Assembly: GCF_026342405.1 (NCBI RefSeq)
Contig: NZ_JAPEMU010000001.1
Span: forward strand, 4,960,001-5,024,000
Length of the DNA: 64,000 bases
From: Kitasatospora sp. NBC_00240
GTDB lineage: Bacteria > Actinomycetota > Actinomycetes > Streptomycetales > Streptomycetaceae
Direction: 5' to 3'
In this document: piece by piece, positions 25,340 through 33,086 of the stretch
How positions within the stretch are numbered: position 1 is the stretch's first letter
Layout of the letters: the number at the start of each line of letters is the position of its first letter
Notes under the pieces: model-generated
Seen by the model: only the letters and a program-made list of their open reading frames with translations
What the model was told of the DNA's origin: nothing
Databases searched by the model: none
Position numbers and translations under genes: made by a program

Positions 25340-26335
25340 TCAGTTGACGTCCGCCAGGCAGAGGACGAACTTGGTGATGCCGTTGTCCTGGTAGTACGAG
25401 CTGTTCGCATCCGGGTACTTGGCGCAGGCCGTGTCCCCGTCCGTGGTGCCGAGCACCTTGGCGATCACCTTGTACTTCGCCCGGGAGTCGCTGCACGGCA
25501 GCATCGTGATGTCCGGGTTGGAGTCGTGGGTCGCGTTGGCGCTGGTCTCGTGGTCGTTGCGCAGGCAGTCGCCCGCCTTCGCGCGGTCGACGTCGCTGGG
25601 CACCGGGTTGCCGGCCGAGGTGGAGGCGGACGGGACCGAGGGCTTGGACGACGGCTTGCTACTGGCGCTGGCGCTCGGCGCGGCCGAGGAGCTGGCCGCC
25701 GGGGAGGCACCACCGGTGGCACCGTTCAGCGGGCCGAGGCAGAGCACGTAGGTCTTGCGGCTGCTGCGCCGGCCGCTCTTGCCCCAGACCGAGGCGGTGG
25801 AGTCCGGGTTCGCCGTGCACTTGGAGGTGTCGGTGGTGCCGGTGTACTTGGCGATGACCTTGTACTGCGCCTTGGCGTCGGTGCACTTGACGATGTCGAC
25901 GTCGGAGACACCACTGGTCTTCACACAGTCGCCGACCGCGGCGCTGCTGACGCTCGGGCCCACCACGAAGTAGCCGATGACCAGCACGATCACACCGACG
26001 ACCGCACCGAGGATCTTGAGCGCGACCTTCGAGCTCTTCGGCCGGGGCGGCTGCGGAGCCGCCTGGCCCCACCCGGGCTGGCCGCCCGGGGGCAGCCCGC
26101 CGCCACCGGGCGGGGGGAAGCCGGGCTGGCCGTACGGCGGTGGCGGCGGGCCGGGCTGCGGCGGCACCGGGCCGCCGGGGTAGCCGTAACCGGGCGCGGG
26201 CGGCTGCGGGGGGCCGAACCCGGGGGCGGCGGGCGGCGGTCCGAACCCGGGGGCCGGCGGCTGGCCGTAGGGCGGCTGGGCGGGCGGCGGGTAGCCGTAC
26301 TGGGGCTGACCGTACGGATTAGGCGGTGTGCTCAT
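25340..26335 (-). CDS. Membrane protein with two tandem LppU-like domains
   Basis: Unknown function. The 331-residue protein starts at ATG 26335 with about 100 residues of cytoplasmic Pro/Gly/Tyr/Gln repeats (PPYGQP type), then one membrane helix (ALKILGAVVGVIVLVIGYFV) and an extracytoplasmic part made of two copies of a ~75-residue domain joined by an Ala/Ser linker. Each copy has the same plan: A-GDC, then V-KC or LPC, then YKVIAK, a TGTT or LGTT turn, a cysteine, and VLCL near the end, so each could form two disulfides. This domain resembles the LppU family of mycobacteria. The internal duplication is visible directly. Confidence 0.75.
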   Translation of the reverse strand: MSTPPNPYGQPQYGYPPPAQPPYGQPPAPGFGPPPAAPGFGPPQPPAPGYGYPGGPVPPQPGPPPPPYGQPGFPPPGGGGLPPGGQPGWGQAAPQPPRPKSSKVALKILGAVVGVIVLVIGYFVVGPSVSSAAVGDCVKTSGVSDVDIVKCTDAKAQYKVIAKYTGTTDTSKCTANPDSTASVWGKSGRRSSRKTYVLCLGPLNGATGGASPAASSSAAPSASASSKPSSKPSVPSASTSAGNPVPSDVDRAKAGDCLRNDHETSANATHDSNPDITMLPCSDSRAKYKVIAKVLGTTDGDTACAKYPDANSSYYQDNGITKFVLCLADVN

Positions 26336-26432
26336 ATGAGTCCCCCGTGACAGAGTGCTGCCGGCGCGGCAATTTCTGACGTACCTTAGCGAGTTGCCGT
26401 CACGTCAGTGACGCCGAGGGCCTACCGGGCAG

Positions 26433-27770
26433 TCAGCCGGCCCGGCCCGGGCCCGCGTCGGGGGCCGAGCGCCGGGCGGCCCGCGCGTAGAGCAGGGCGG
26501 CCGCGCCGTACACCAGGGCCACGCCCACCAGAACCGTCGCCGAGCGGCCCGACAGCGGCAGGACCAGCGCGGTCACCGCCGCCGCGGCGACGAAGGCCGC
26601 GTTGAACAGCACGTCGTAGATGGCGAACACCCGGCCGCGGAACTCGTCCTCGACCGACTCCTGCACCACGGTGTCGGCGCAGATCTTGGTGCCCTGGGTG
26701 ACCACCCCCAGCAACAGCGCCGCGGCCAGACCGGGAACCAGCTGGAAGGCCAGCCCGAGCGCCGGCACGAACACCACCGGAGCGGCCAGGCAGACCGTCA
26801 TCCACCCCGCGAGGCCGAGCCGCCGGGTGCACCACGGGCTGATCAGGGCGGCCAGGAAGAACCCGACGGCCGAGAGACCGACCGCCTGCCCGAGGGTCGT
26901 GAGCCCGGCCGCGCTGTCCGCCGGGTCGTTGAAGGTGTAGCGGGCGAGCATCACCACGACCACGATCAGTACGCCGTAGCAGAACCGGGCGGCAGTGACG
27001 GCGGCCATCGCGTGGACGGCCGGCCGGCAGTCCCGGACCAGGTGCCGTACGCCGGCGCCGAGATCCCGTGCGGCCTGGCCGAGGGCCTGCCGCAGCGCGG
27101 GCCGGCCGGGGTGCCGGTCCGGGCCCAGCAGGTCCGGCGCCATCCGCCGGGCGGCCAGCGCGGCCGACAGGTAGAGCAGCGCGGCCAAGGTGACCAGCGC
27201 GGCGTCCGCCCGCGCGCCCGGCGGCATCAGCTGGTGCAACACGAAGCCCAGGCCGCCGCCGATCGCCGCGGCGACCGTGCCGAGCGTGGGCGAGAGGGCG
27301 TTGGCGGTGACCAGCTGCTTCGAGTCGACCACCCGGGGCAGTGCCGCCGAGAGCCCGGCCAGGATGAACCGGTTGAGGGCGGTGACCAGCAGTGCGGCGG
27401 CGAAGAAGAGCCAGTCCGGCGCGCGGGCCAGCAGCAGACCGCCGGTGACCAGCCCCAGCCCGAACCGGGCGAGGTTCCCGAGGTAGAGCACCTGCCGGCG
27501 CCGCCAGCGGTCCAGCAGCACTCCCGCGAAGGGCCCGATCACCGAGAAGGGCAGCAGCGTCACCGCGAGCACCGAGGCGATGTCGGCCGGCGAGGACTGC
27601 TTCTCCGGCGAGAACACCACGTAGGCGGCGAGCGAGACCTGGAACACGCCGTCGGAGAGTTGCGACAGCACCCGGGCGGTCAACAGTCGACGGAAGTCCC
27701 GTTGCCGCAGCAGCCCGGTGAGGGTGGCACGGTTGGGAGCTCTGGTGCTGCCGTTCGCTGTGATGGCCAC
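26433..27770 (-). CDS. MFS transporter (MFS_3-like exporter)
   Basis: Predicted 12-helix major facilitator exporter. The 445-residue protein contains the family A-motif GVLLDRWRRRQVLYLGNLAR between helices 2 and 3 and a C-terminal ESVEDEFRGRVFAIYDVLFN segment typical of MFS_3 (enterobactin exporter-like) proteins. The substrate cannot be told. I chose GTG 27770, which lacks a good Shine-Dalgarno; a TTG at 27815 would place parS site 7 inside the reading frame as FHVKQ, less likely. It is 97 bp after the LppU-like gene start on the same strand and upstream of the repeats at the ino1 3' end. Confidence 0.85.
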   Translation of the reverse strand: MAITANGSTRAPNRATLTGLLRQRDFRRLLTARVLSQLSDGVFQVSLAAYVVFSPEKQSSPADIASVLAVTLLPFSVIGPFAGVLLDRWRRRQVLYLGNLARFGLGLVTGGLLLARAPDWLFFAAALLVTALNRFILAGLSAALPRVVDSKQLVTANALSPTLGTVAAAIGGGLGFVLHQLMPPGARADAALVTLAALLYLSAALAARRMAPDLLGPDRHPGRPALRQALGQAARDLGAGVRHLVRDCRPAVHAMAAVTAARFCYGVLIVVVVMLARYTFNDPADSAAGLTTLGQAVGLSAVGFFLAALISPWCTRRLGLAGWMTVCLAAPVVFVPALGLAFQLVPGLAAALLLGVVTQGTKICADTVVQESVEDEFRGRVFAIYDVLFNAAFVAAAAVTALVLPLSGRSATVLVGVALVYGAAALLYARAARRSAPDAGPGRAG

Positions 27771-27795
27771 CCGCCAAGAGTGCCACGGCCCCGGC

Positions 27796-27817
27796 CGTTG
27801 TTTCACGTGAAACAACG
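27796..27817. other. parS site 7 in an extended 22-bp palindrome
   Basis: Perfect parS core at 27800-27813 extended on both sides (CGTT and AACG) to a perfect 22-bp palindrome, just upstream of the MFS gene. It is 12 kb from the nearest upstream parS in this window. Confidence 0.95.
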
Positions 27818-27935
27818 CCGCGAAAAGGACGGTGGGGGCCCCGGCGATGCCGGAACCCCCACCGGAGCCCTACGAGTCGTCAGTTCGACCCGGCAGGTTC
27901 ACCGCACGGACACGACCCGAAAGCCGCACCGCGTG

Positions 27936-28057
27936 CTCAGCGCCCTGCCGGGACAATCGCGAACCGAGCTACGCTCAGCGCCCTGCCGGGACAATCGCGA
28001 ACCGAGCTACGCTCAGCGCCCTGCCAGGACAATCGCGAACCGAGCTACGCTCAGCGC
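27936..28057. repeat. Three 38-bp tandem repeats at the 3' end of ino1
   Basis: Units at 27936-27973, 27974-28011 and 28012-28049 are identical except one base in the third (CCAGG for CCGGG); a partial fourth (28050-28057) overlaps the ino1 stop codon. Each junction contains GAGC-TAC-GCTC, a 4-bp hairpin. Read from ino1 the units form its 3' untranslated region. Confidence 0.85.
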
Positions 28058-29133
28058 TCGACCTCACCGCGGATGAACTTCTCCACGTTGTCGCGAGCCT
28101 CGTCGTCGAAGTACTGAACCGGCGGGGACTTCATGAAGTACGAGGACGCCGACAGGATCGGGCCGCCGATGCCGCGGTCCTTGGCGATCTTCGCGGCGCG
28201 GACGGCGTCGATGATGACACCGGCCGAGTTCGGGGAGTCCCAGACCTCGAGCTTGTACTCGAGGTTCAGCGGGACGTCGCCGAAGGCGCGACCCTCGAGG
28301 CGGACGTACGCCCACTTGCGGTCGTCGAGCCACGCGACGTAGTCGGACGGGCCGATGTGGACGTTCTTGGCGCCCAGGTCACGGTCACGGACCTGCGAGG
28401 TGACGGCCTGCGTCTTGGAGATCTTCTTCGACTCCAGGCGCTCGCGCTCCAGCATGTTCTTGAAGTCCATGTTGCCGCCGACGTTCAGCTGCATGGTGCG
28501 CTCCAGCAGGACACCGCGGTCCTCGAAGAGCTTCGCCATCACGCGGTGCGTGATGGTGGCACCGACCTGCGACTTGATGTCGTCGCCGACGATCGGCACG
28601 CCGGCCTCGGTGAACTTGTCCGCCCACTCCTTGGTGCCCGCGATGAACACCGGGAGGGCGTTCACGAAGCCGACCTTGGCGTCGATGGCGCACTGGGCGT
28701 AGAACTTGGCGGCCTTCTCGGAGCCCACCGGCAGGTAGCAGACGAGAACGTCGACCTGGCGGTCCTTGAGGACCTGGACGACGTCGACCGGCTCCTCGTC
28801 GGACTGCTCGATGGTCTCCAGGTAGTACTTGCCCAGGCCGTCGAGGGTGTGACCACGCTGCACGGTGACGCCGGTCGGCGGCACGTCGCAGATCTTGATG
28901 GTGTTGTTCTCGCTGGCGCCGATGGCGTCGGCCAGGTCGAAGCCGACCTTCTTGGCGTCGACGTCGAACGCGGCGACGAACTCGACGTCACGGACGTGGT
29001 AGTCGCCGAACTGCACGTGCATCAGCCCGGGGACCTTGCCGGCCGGGTCGGCGTCCTTGTAGTACTCGACACCCTGCACCAGCGACGCGGCGCAGTTGCC
29101 GACGCCCACGATGGCTACGCGAACCGAACCCAT
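28051..29133 (-). CDS. ino1: myo-Inositol-1-phosphate synthase
   Basis: NAD-dependent cytoplasmic enzyme that converts glucose 6-phosphate to 1L-myo-inositol 1-phosphate, the entry to mycothiol and phosphatidylinositol. The 360-residue protein is full length for the short prokaryotic type. Visible are the NAD loop VAIVGVGNCAASLVQG at 6-21, the DIKSQVGATITHR segment, and the conserved NVGGNMDFKNMLE and SYFMKSPP motifs. ATG 29133 follows CAGAGGGAGC. padR lies upstream on the same strand; between them are two stem-loops with the same loop sequence and a third near the start, so expression may be attenuated. Three tandem repeats follow its stop codon. Confidence 0.96.
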   Translation of the reverse strand: MGSVRVAIVGVGNCAASLVQGVEYYKDADPAGKVPGLMHVQFGDYHVRDVEFVAAFDVDAKKVGFDLADAIGASENNTIKICDVPPTGVTVQRGHTLDGLGKYYLETIEQSDEEPVDVVQVLKDRQVDVLVCYLPVGSEKAAKFYAQCAIDAKVGFVNALPVFIAGTKEWADKFTEAGVPIVGDDIKSQVGATITHRVMAKLFEDRGVLLERTMQLNVGGNMDFKNMLERERLESKKISKTQAVTSQVRDRDLGAKNVHIGPSDYVAWLDDRKWAYVRLEGRAFGDVPLNLEYKLEVWDSPNSAGVIIDAVRAAKIAKDRGIGGPILSASSYFMKSPPVQYFDDEARDNVEKFIRGEVER

Positions 29134-29162
29134 TCCGGTTGCTCCCTCTGATCTCATGAGGT

Positions 29163-29264
29163 CCGCCGGTCCCGGCGGCTCTCGTCCTGCTGCTTCTGCA
29201 ATGACTGAATGACTGTCTGACGGGCGCACGAGGCGCCCACTCCTACCGCGCCGCACGAGGCGGC
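29163..29264 (-). promoter_or_regulatory. Stem-loops in the ino1 leader
   Basis: Three perfect 6-bp stems: 29163-29168/29173-29178, 29221-29226/29232-29237 and 29248-29253/29259-29264. The last two have the same 5-nt loop (ACGAG on the plus strand, CTCGT in the ino1 sense). The pair directly after the padR stop may be terminator-like; the one near ino1 could mask its ribosome-binding region. Confidence 0.45.
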
Positions 29265-29270
29265 GTGGTG

Positions 29271-29963
29271 TCAGCGCTCCTGTGCGGAGCGCCCCGGGCG
29301 GTCGTACGGTGGCTCGGGCGGGTCCGAGGACCCGATCTCCTGGCCACGGCCGTCCGAAGTCTTGTCGGAGCTCGACGAGGCGGGTGAGGGCCCGCCCCGT
29401 ACCGTCCGGTTGGCCCGCTCGGTCTCGATCAGCTCGTTGAGCCAGCGGACCTCGCGCTCGACCGACTCCAATCCGTGCCGCTGCAGTTCGAGTGTGTAGT
29501 CGTCGAACCGCTCGCGGGTGCGGGCGATGGAGCTGCGCATCCGTTCCAGCCGCTCCTCCAGCCGGCTGCGGCGCCCTTCCAGGACGCGCATCCGCACGGC
29601 CCGGTCGGTCTGGCCGAAGAACGCGAAGTGGACGCCGAAGTGCTCGTCCTCCCAGGCGTCCGGGCCGGAGTCGGCCAGCAGCTCCTCGAAGCGCTCCTTG
29701 CCCTCGGGGGAGAGCCGGTAGACGATCTTCGATCGCTTGCCGTTGAGCGCGGTGGCCGGGACGTACTCGACGTCCGGGTTGTCCTCGACGAGGAAGCCCT
29801 GGGCCACCAGGCTCTTCAGGCAGGGGTAGAGCGTGCCGTAGGAGAAGGCGCGGAACGAGCCGAGCAGGACGTTGAGCCGCTTGCGCAGCTCGTATCCGTG
29901 CATCGGGGCGTCGTGGAGCAGACCGAGAACGGCGAACTCCAGCACTCCCGACCGCCTGCTCAT
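29271..29963 (-). CDS. PadR family transcriptional regulator
   Basis: Winged-helix repressor. The 230-residue protein has the PadR N-terminal domain (VLEFAVLGLLHDAPMHGYEL and FSYGTLYPCLKSLVAQGFLV) and a C-terminal helical dimerisation region with RMRVLEGRRSRLEERLERMR, followed by a ~45-residue Ser/Pro-rich tail. ATG 29963 follows GGGGAGGAGG. The gene diverges from the class A PBP gene and precedes ino1 on the same strand. A 14-bp perfect palindrome at 30015-30028 in the shared upstream region is a good candidate for its own operator. The ligand is unknown. Confidence 0.92.
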   Translation of the reverse strand: MSRRSGVLEFAVLGLLHDAPMHGYELRKRLNVLLGSFRAFSYGTLYPCLKSLVAQGFLVEDNPDVEYVPATALNGKRSKIVYRLSPEGKERFEELLADSGPDAWEDEHFGVHFAFFGQTDRAVRMRVLEGRRSRLEERLERMRSSIARTRERFDDYTLELQRHGLESVEREVRWLNELIETERANRTVRGGPSPASSSSDKTSDGRGQEIGSSDPPEPPYDRPGRSAQER

Positions 29964-30294
29964 GCCGGCGTCCTCCTCCCCGCTGGTGGGTTGTATGTCG
30001 CGCCGATGTATCGACTCGATATATCGAGAACAGTAAACCTGGGTCCCCGAACGAGCAAGGGGGGCGCGCGTGGTTGTGATCACAGGATGGTGGTCAAGGG
30101 CGGCAAGGCAACGGGCCTGTAATGATCTGTCGTCGTTATGTTCCATTTCGCGTCTGATGCCCGAATAGCAAGCATTCGTAGGTGCGTACGCTGTCGCGTG
30201 TGCACGAGGACCACCTCCGGGGTTAGGGCGGTTACGGGCATCGGACGTGAACCCTGCCTTCAGGCTCGACGGCCTGACGAGGAGTTGCTGGAAG
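29964..30294. other. Divergent padR-PBP intergenic region
   Basis: A 331-bp region with no gene. It is noticeably less GC-rich than its neighbours and must hold the promoters of both padR and the PBP gene; besides the two palindromes noted, no clear -35/-10 pair stands out. Confidence 0.5.
30015..30028. promoter_or_regulatory. Candidate PadR operator
   Basis: Perfect palindrome CTCGATATATCGAG, 52 bp upstream of padR, with a related half TGTATCGA just to its left. It is the most AT-rich spot in the region and divides padR from the divergent PBP gene. A second short palindrome TGTGATCACA lies at 30075-30084. Confidence 0.55.
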
Positions 30295-32925
30295 ATGAGC
30301 GAACGACGGCGACGGTCGGACAACCCGGGCGGCGGTGACCAGCGCCCCGGCGGCGGCCGCCCCTACGCCCACGGCAACCCGCCCGAAGGGGTCCCTTCGT
30401 ACGAGGGGCCGACCGGCGGTGACGAACTGCGGTCGGACGGCATCGGCCGCCGGCGTCCAGGGGGAGGCAGGGACACCGCCCAGCAGCCCCGGATGACCCG
30501 CGCCGAGATGCGCAAGGCCGCCCAGAAGGGCGGCAAGCGTGCTCCCGGCGAGCCGCCCGCCGGCCGCGGCGGCGCGCAGGGCCCCCCGGGCAAGCCGGGC
30601 AAGAAGCGCTTCATCGACTACCCGCGCTTCGGCAAGACCGGCGTGCGTCGCTGGCTGCCGTCCTGGCGGCTCTCGGCGTCGGTCTTCCTGCTCTTCTTCG
30701 GCACCGGCGTGGCGGGGGTCGGCATCGCGTACGCGAACACGACCATCCCGGACATCCACAACCTGGTCAAAGAGCAGAACAACATCTACTACTGGGCCGA
30801 CGGCACGGAGATGACCCGCAAGGGTGAGACCAACCGGCAGATCGTCGAGCTGGCCGACATCAGCCCGAGCGCCCAGAACGCGGTCATCGCCGCGGAGAAC
30901 GAGACGTTCAGGACCGACCCGGGCATCGACCCCAAGGGCATAGTCCGAGCCCTCTACAACATGGCCAAGGGCGGCGAGACGCAGGGCGCCTCGACCATCA
31001 CCCAGCAGTACGTCAAGAACGCGTACCTGACCCAGGAGCAGACCCTCGACCGCAAGGTGAAGGAGTTCTTCATCACGCTGAAGATCAATCAGAAGATGAA
31101 GAAGCCCGAGATCCTGAAGGGCTATCTGAACACCAGCTGGTTCGGCCGCGGCTCGATCGGCATCCAGGCCGCCTCGCAGTCCTACTACGGCATCAACGCC
31201 AAGGACCTCGACGTCTGCCAGAGCGCCATGCTGGCCAACCTGCTGAAGGGCGCGGCCGTCCAGGACCCCTCGCTCGGCGCCGCCAACCACGCGCGCGCCG
31301 AGCTGCGCTGGAAGTGGATCCTCGACCGGATGGTGATCACCAAGGCGATCACCGCCGAGGAGCGCGCCAAGTGCTCGGTGTTCCCCGAGCCGATCGCGCG
31401 CAAGCCCGCCGCCAGCATGAACGGTGAGATCAGCTACCTGGTCGACACCGCGAACAAGTTCGTGATGGCCAAGGACAAGTCGGTCGACCAGCAGAAGCTC
31501 GACCTCGGTGGCTTCAAGATCTACACCACCTTCGAGAAGGACAAGGTCGACGCCCTGAAGAAGGCCGTGGACGACGTCCAGGCCGAGACGCTGAACCCGA
31601 CCAAGCGCCCCGAGCTGGACAAGTTCGTCCAGGTCGGCGCGGCCTCGGTGCGGCCCGGCGACGGCGCCATCGTGGCGATCTACGGCGGCCCCGGCGTGGA
31701 GAACAACCACTACGACAACAACGCCGACGCCAAGGGCATCCCGGTCGGCTCGACCTTCAAGCCCTTCGTCCTGGCGACCGCCATGCAGACCGGCGTGCTC
31801 ACCCAGACCGACAAGCAGGGCAAGCCCGCGCGGATCAACGCCGACAGCCGCTACCTCTCCGACGACATGTCGGAGATCCGCAAGCCGGACGGCTCGCTGG
31901 TGATCGGTGACGACGGCAAGCCGTACCGGCAGAAGAACGAGGACAGCGGCAAGCGCGGGTACATCTCGCTGCGCCAGGCCATGCAGTGGTCGTACAACGT
32001 CCCGTTCGTCCAGCTCAACCAGGACGTCGGCGGTCAGAACGTGGCCGACATGGCCGAGAAGCTGGGGCTGAAGAAGGAGACCTTCACCGACCCGAAGACC
32101 CCCACCTTCGCCCTCGGTACCTCGACCCCCAGCTCGATCCGGATGGCCTCCGCCTACGCGACCTTCGCCGCCAGCGGCAAGCAGGCGGACCCGTACTCGG
32201 TGGTCAAGGTCGAGTACAACGGCAAGGAGAAGGCGGGCTTCGCCAAGCCCGAGCTCAAGCAGGTGCTGGACGCCGCCGTGGCCGACAACATCACCGACGT
32301 GCTTGTCAACGTGGCCAAGAACGGTACGGGTAGCAAGAGCAACGCGCTCGGGCGGCCGGTGGCCGGCAAGACCGGTACCACCGACCAGAACAAGTCGGCC
32401 TGGTGGGTCGGCTACACCCCGCAGCTCGCCACCGCCGTCTCGATGTGGCGCGAGGACCCGAGCAACCCGGGGCTGAAGACCCTCAACGGCACCGGTGGCA
32501 AGGACTCCAACCACGGTGGTGACACCCCGACCGACATCTTCACCCGGTACATGAAGGCGGCCCTGGCCAACGAGAAGAAGGTCAACTTCCCGACCCCCGA
32601 GCCGGTCGGCAGCCAGATCGACTCCTCCGGGGCGCCCAGCACCGCCTCGCCCTCGGCCTCGCCCACGGCCACCGAGTCGGCGACCGCGGCCCCCGAGCAG
32701 CCCACCGCCCCGGCCCCGCAGCAGCCCACCGCGCCGATGCCGAGCTGCGTGCCCGGCGTGGACTGCGCGGGTACCTCGCCCAGCCCGAGCCCGACCAAGA
32801 CCCGCCCGACCCAGCAGCCGACCTGTCTGCCGCTGATCCCCTGCACCTCGCCGAGTCCCAGCGCCTCCACGGCGGATCCGACCAAGACCGGCAAGCCGAC
32901 CAGCAGCGGCGCGCCCGTGCCGTAA
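30295..32925 (+). CDS. Class A (bifunctional) penicillin-binding protein
   Basis: Polymerises and cross-links peptidoglycan outside the membrane. Of 876 residues, about 100 form a cytoplasmic Gly/Arg/Pro-rich start, then one membrane anchor (SASVFLLFFGTGVAGVGIAY), a GT51 transglycosylase domain (GASTITQQYVKNAYL) and a transpeptidase domain with SxxK (GSTFKPFV), SxN (WSYNVPF) and KTGTT motifs, and a Ser/Pro/Thr tail containing two short Cys loops. The transglycosylase motif 1 reads AAENETF rather than the usual AEDxxF: the catalytic Glu is present and the next Asp is Asn. ATG 30295 is preceded by GAGGAG 9-14 nt away. padR is divergent. Confidence 0.92.
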   Translation: MSERRRRSDNPGGGDQRPGGGRPYAHGNPPEGVPSYEGPTGGDELRSDGIGRRRPGGGRDTAQQPRMTRAEMRKAAQKGGKRAPGEPPAGRGGAQGPPGKPGKKRFIDYPRFGKTGVRRWLPSWRLSASVFLLFFGTGVAGVGIAYANTTIPDIHNLVKEQNNIYYWADGTEMTRKGETNRQIVELADISPSAQNAVIAAENETFRTDPGIDPKGIVRALYNMAKGGETQGASTITQQYVKNAYLTQEQTLDRKVKEFFITLKINQKMKKPEILKGYLNTSWFGRGSIGIQAASQSYYGINAKDLDVCQSAMLANLLKGAAVQDPSLGAANHARAELRWKWILDRMVITKAITAEERAKCSVFPEPIARKPAASMNGEISYLVDTANKFVMAKDKSVDQQKLDLGGFKIYTTFEKDKVDALKKAVDDVQAETLNPTKRPELDKFVQVGAASVRPGDGAIVAIYGGPGVENNHYDNNADAKGIPVGSTFKPFVLATAMQTGVLTQTDKQGKPARINADSRYLSDDMSEIRKPDGSLVIGDDGKPYRQKNEDSGKRGYISLRQAMQWSYNVPFVQLNQDVGGQNVADMAEKLGLKKETFTDPKTPTFALGTSTPSSIRMASAYATFAASGKQADPYSVVKVEYNGKEKAGFAKPELKQVLDAAVADNITDVLVNVAKNGTGSKSNALGRPVAGKTGTTDQNKSAWWVGYTPQLATAVSMWREDPSNPGLKTLNGTGGKDSNHGGDTPTDIFTRYMKAALANEKKVNFPTPEPVGSQIDSSGAPSTASPSASPTATESATAAPEQPTAPAPQQPTAPMPSCVPGVDCAGTSPSPSPTKTRPTQQPTCLPLIPCTSPSPSASTADPTKTGKPTSSGAPVP

Positions 32926-32953
32926 CCGGCGGGAGCGGACAACGGCGGAATCA

Positions 32954-32989
32954 GACGGCGGCGGCCCTCCCCGGAGGGCCGCCGCCGTC
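32954..32989 (+). terminator. Terminator of the PBP gene
   Basis: Perfect 17-bp inverted repeat (32954-32970 with 32973-32989) 28 bp after the PBP stop, followed by GTTTCC. Confidence 0.75.
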
Positions 32990-33086
32990 GTTTCCGGCCG
33001 GGGGCGCGGGCCGATCCACCGCTTGCCGGGCGCCGCCGGCGGGGGCCTCCTCGTCCACCCGGCCGCGGTGCGGCAGGATGTCCGGC

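Noticed and set aside
26398..26413. A 6-bp hairpin between the LppU-like and MFS genes
   Set aside because: Too short to claim as a terminator or operator.
30075..30084. TGTGATCACA as a CRP operator
   Set aside because: A true CRP site has TGTGA-N6-TCACA; here the halves abut with no spacer, so the resemblance is superficial. Kept only as a plain palindrome.
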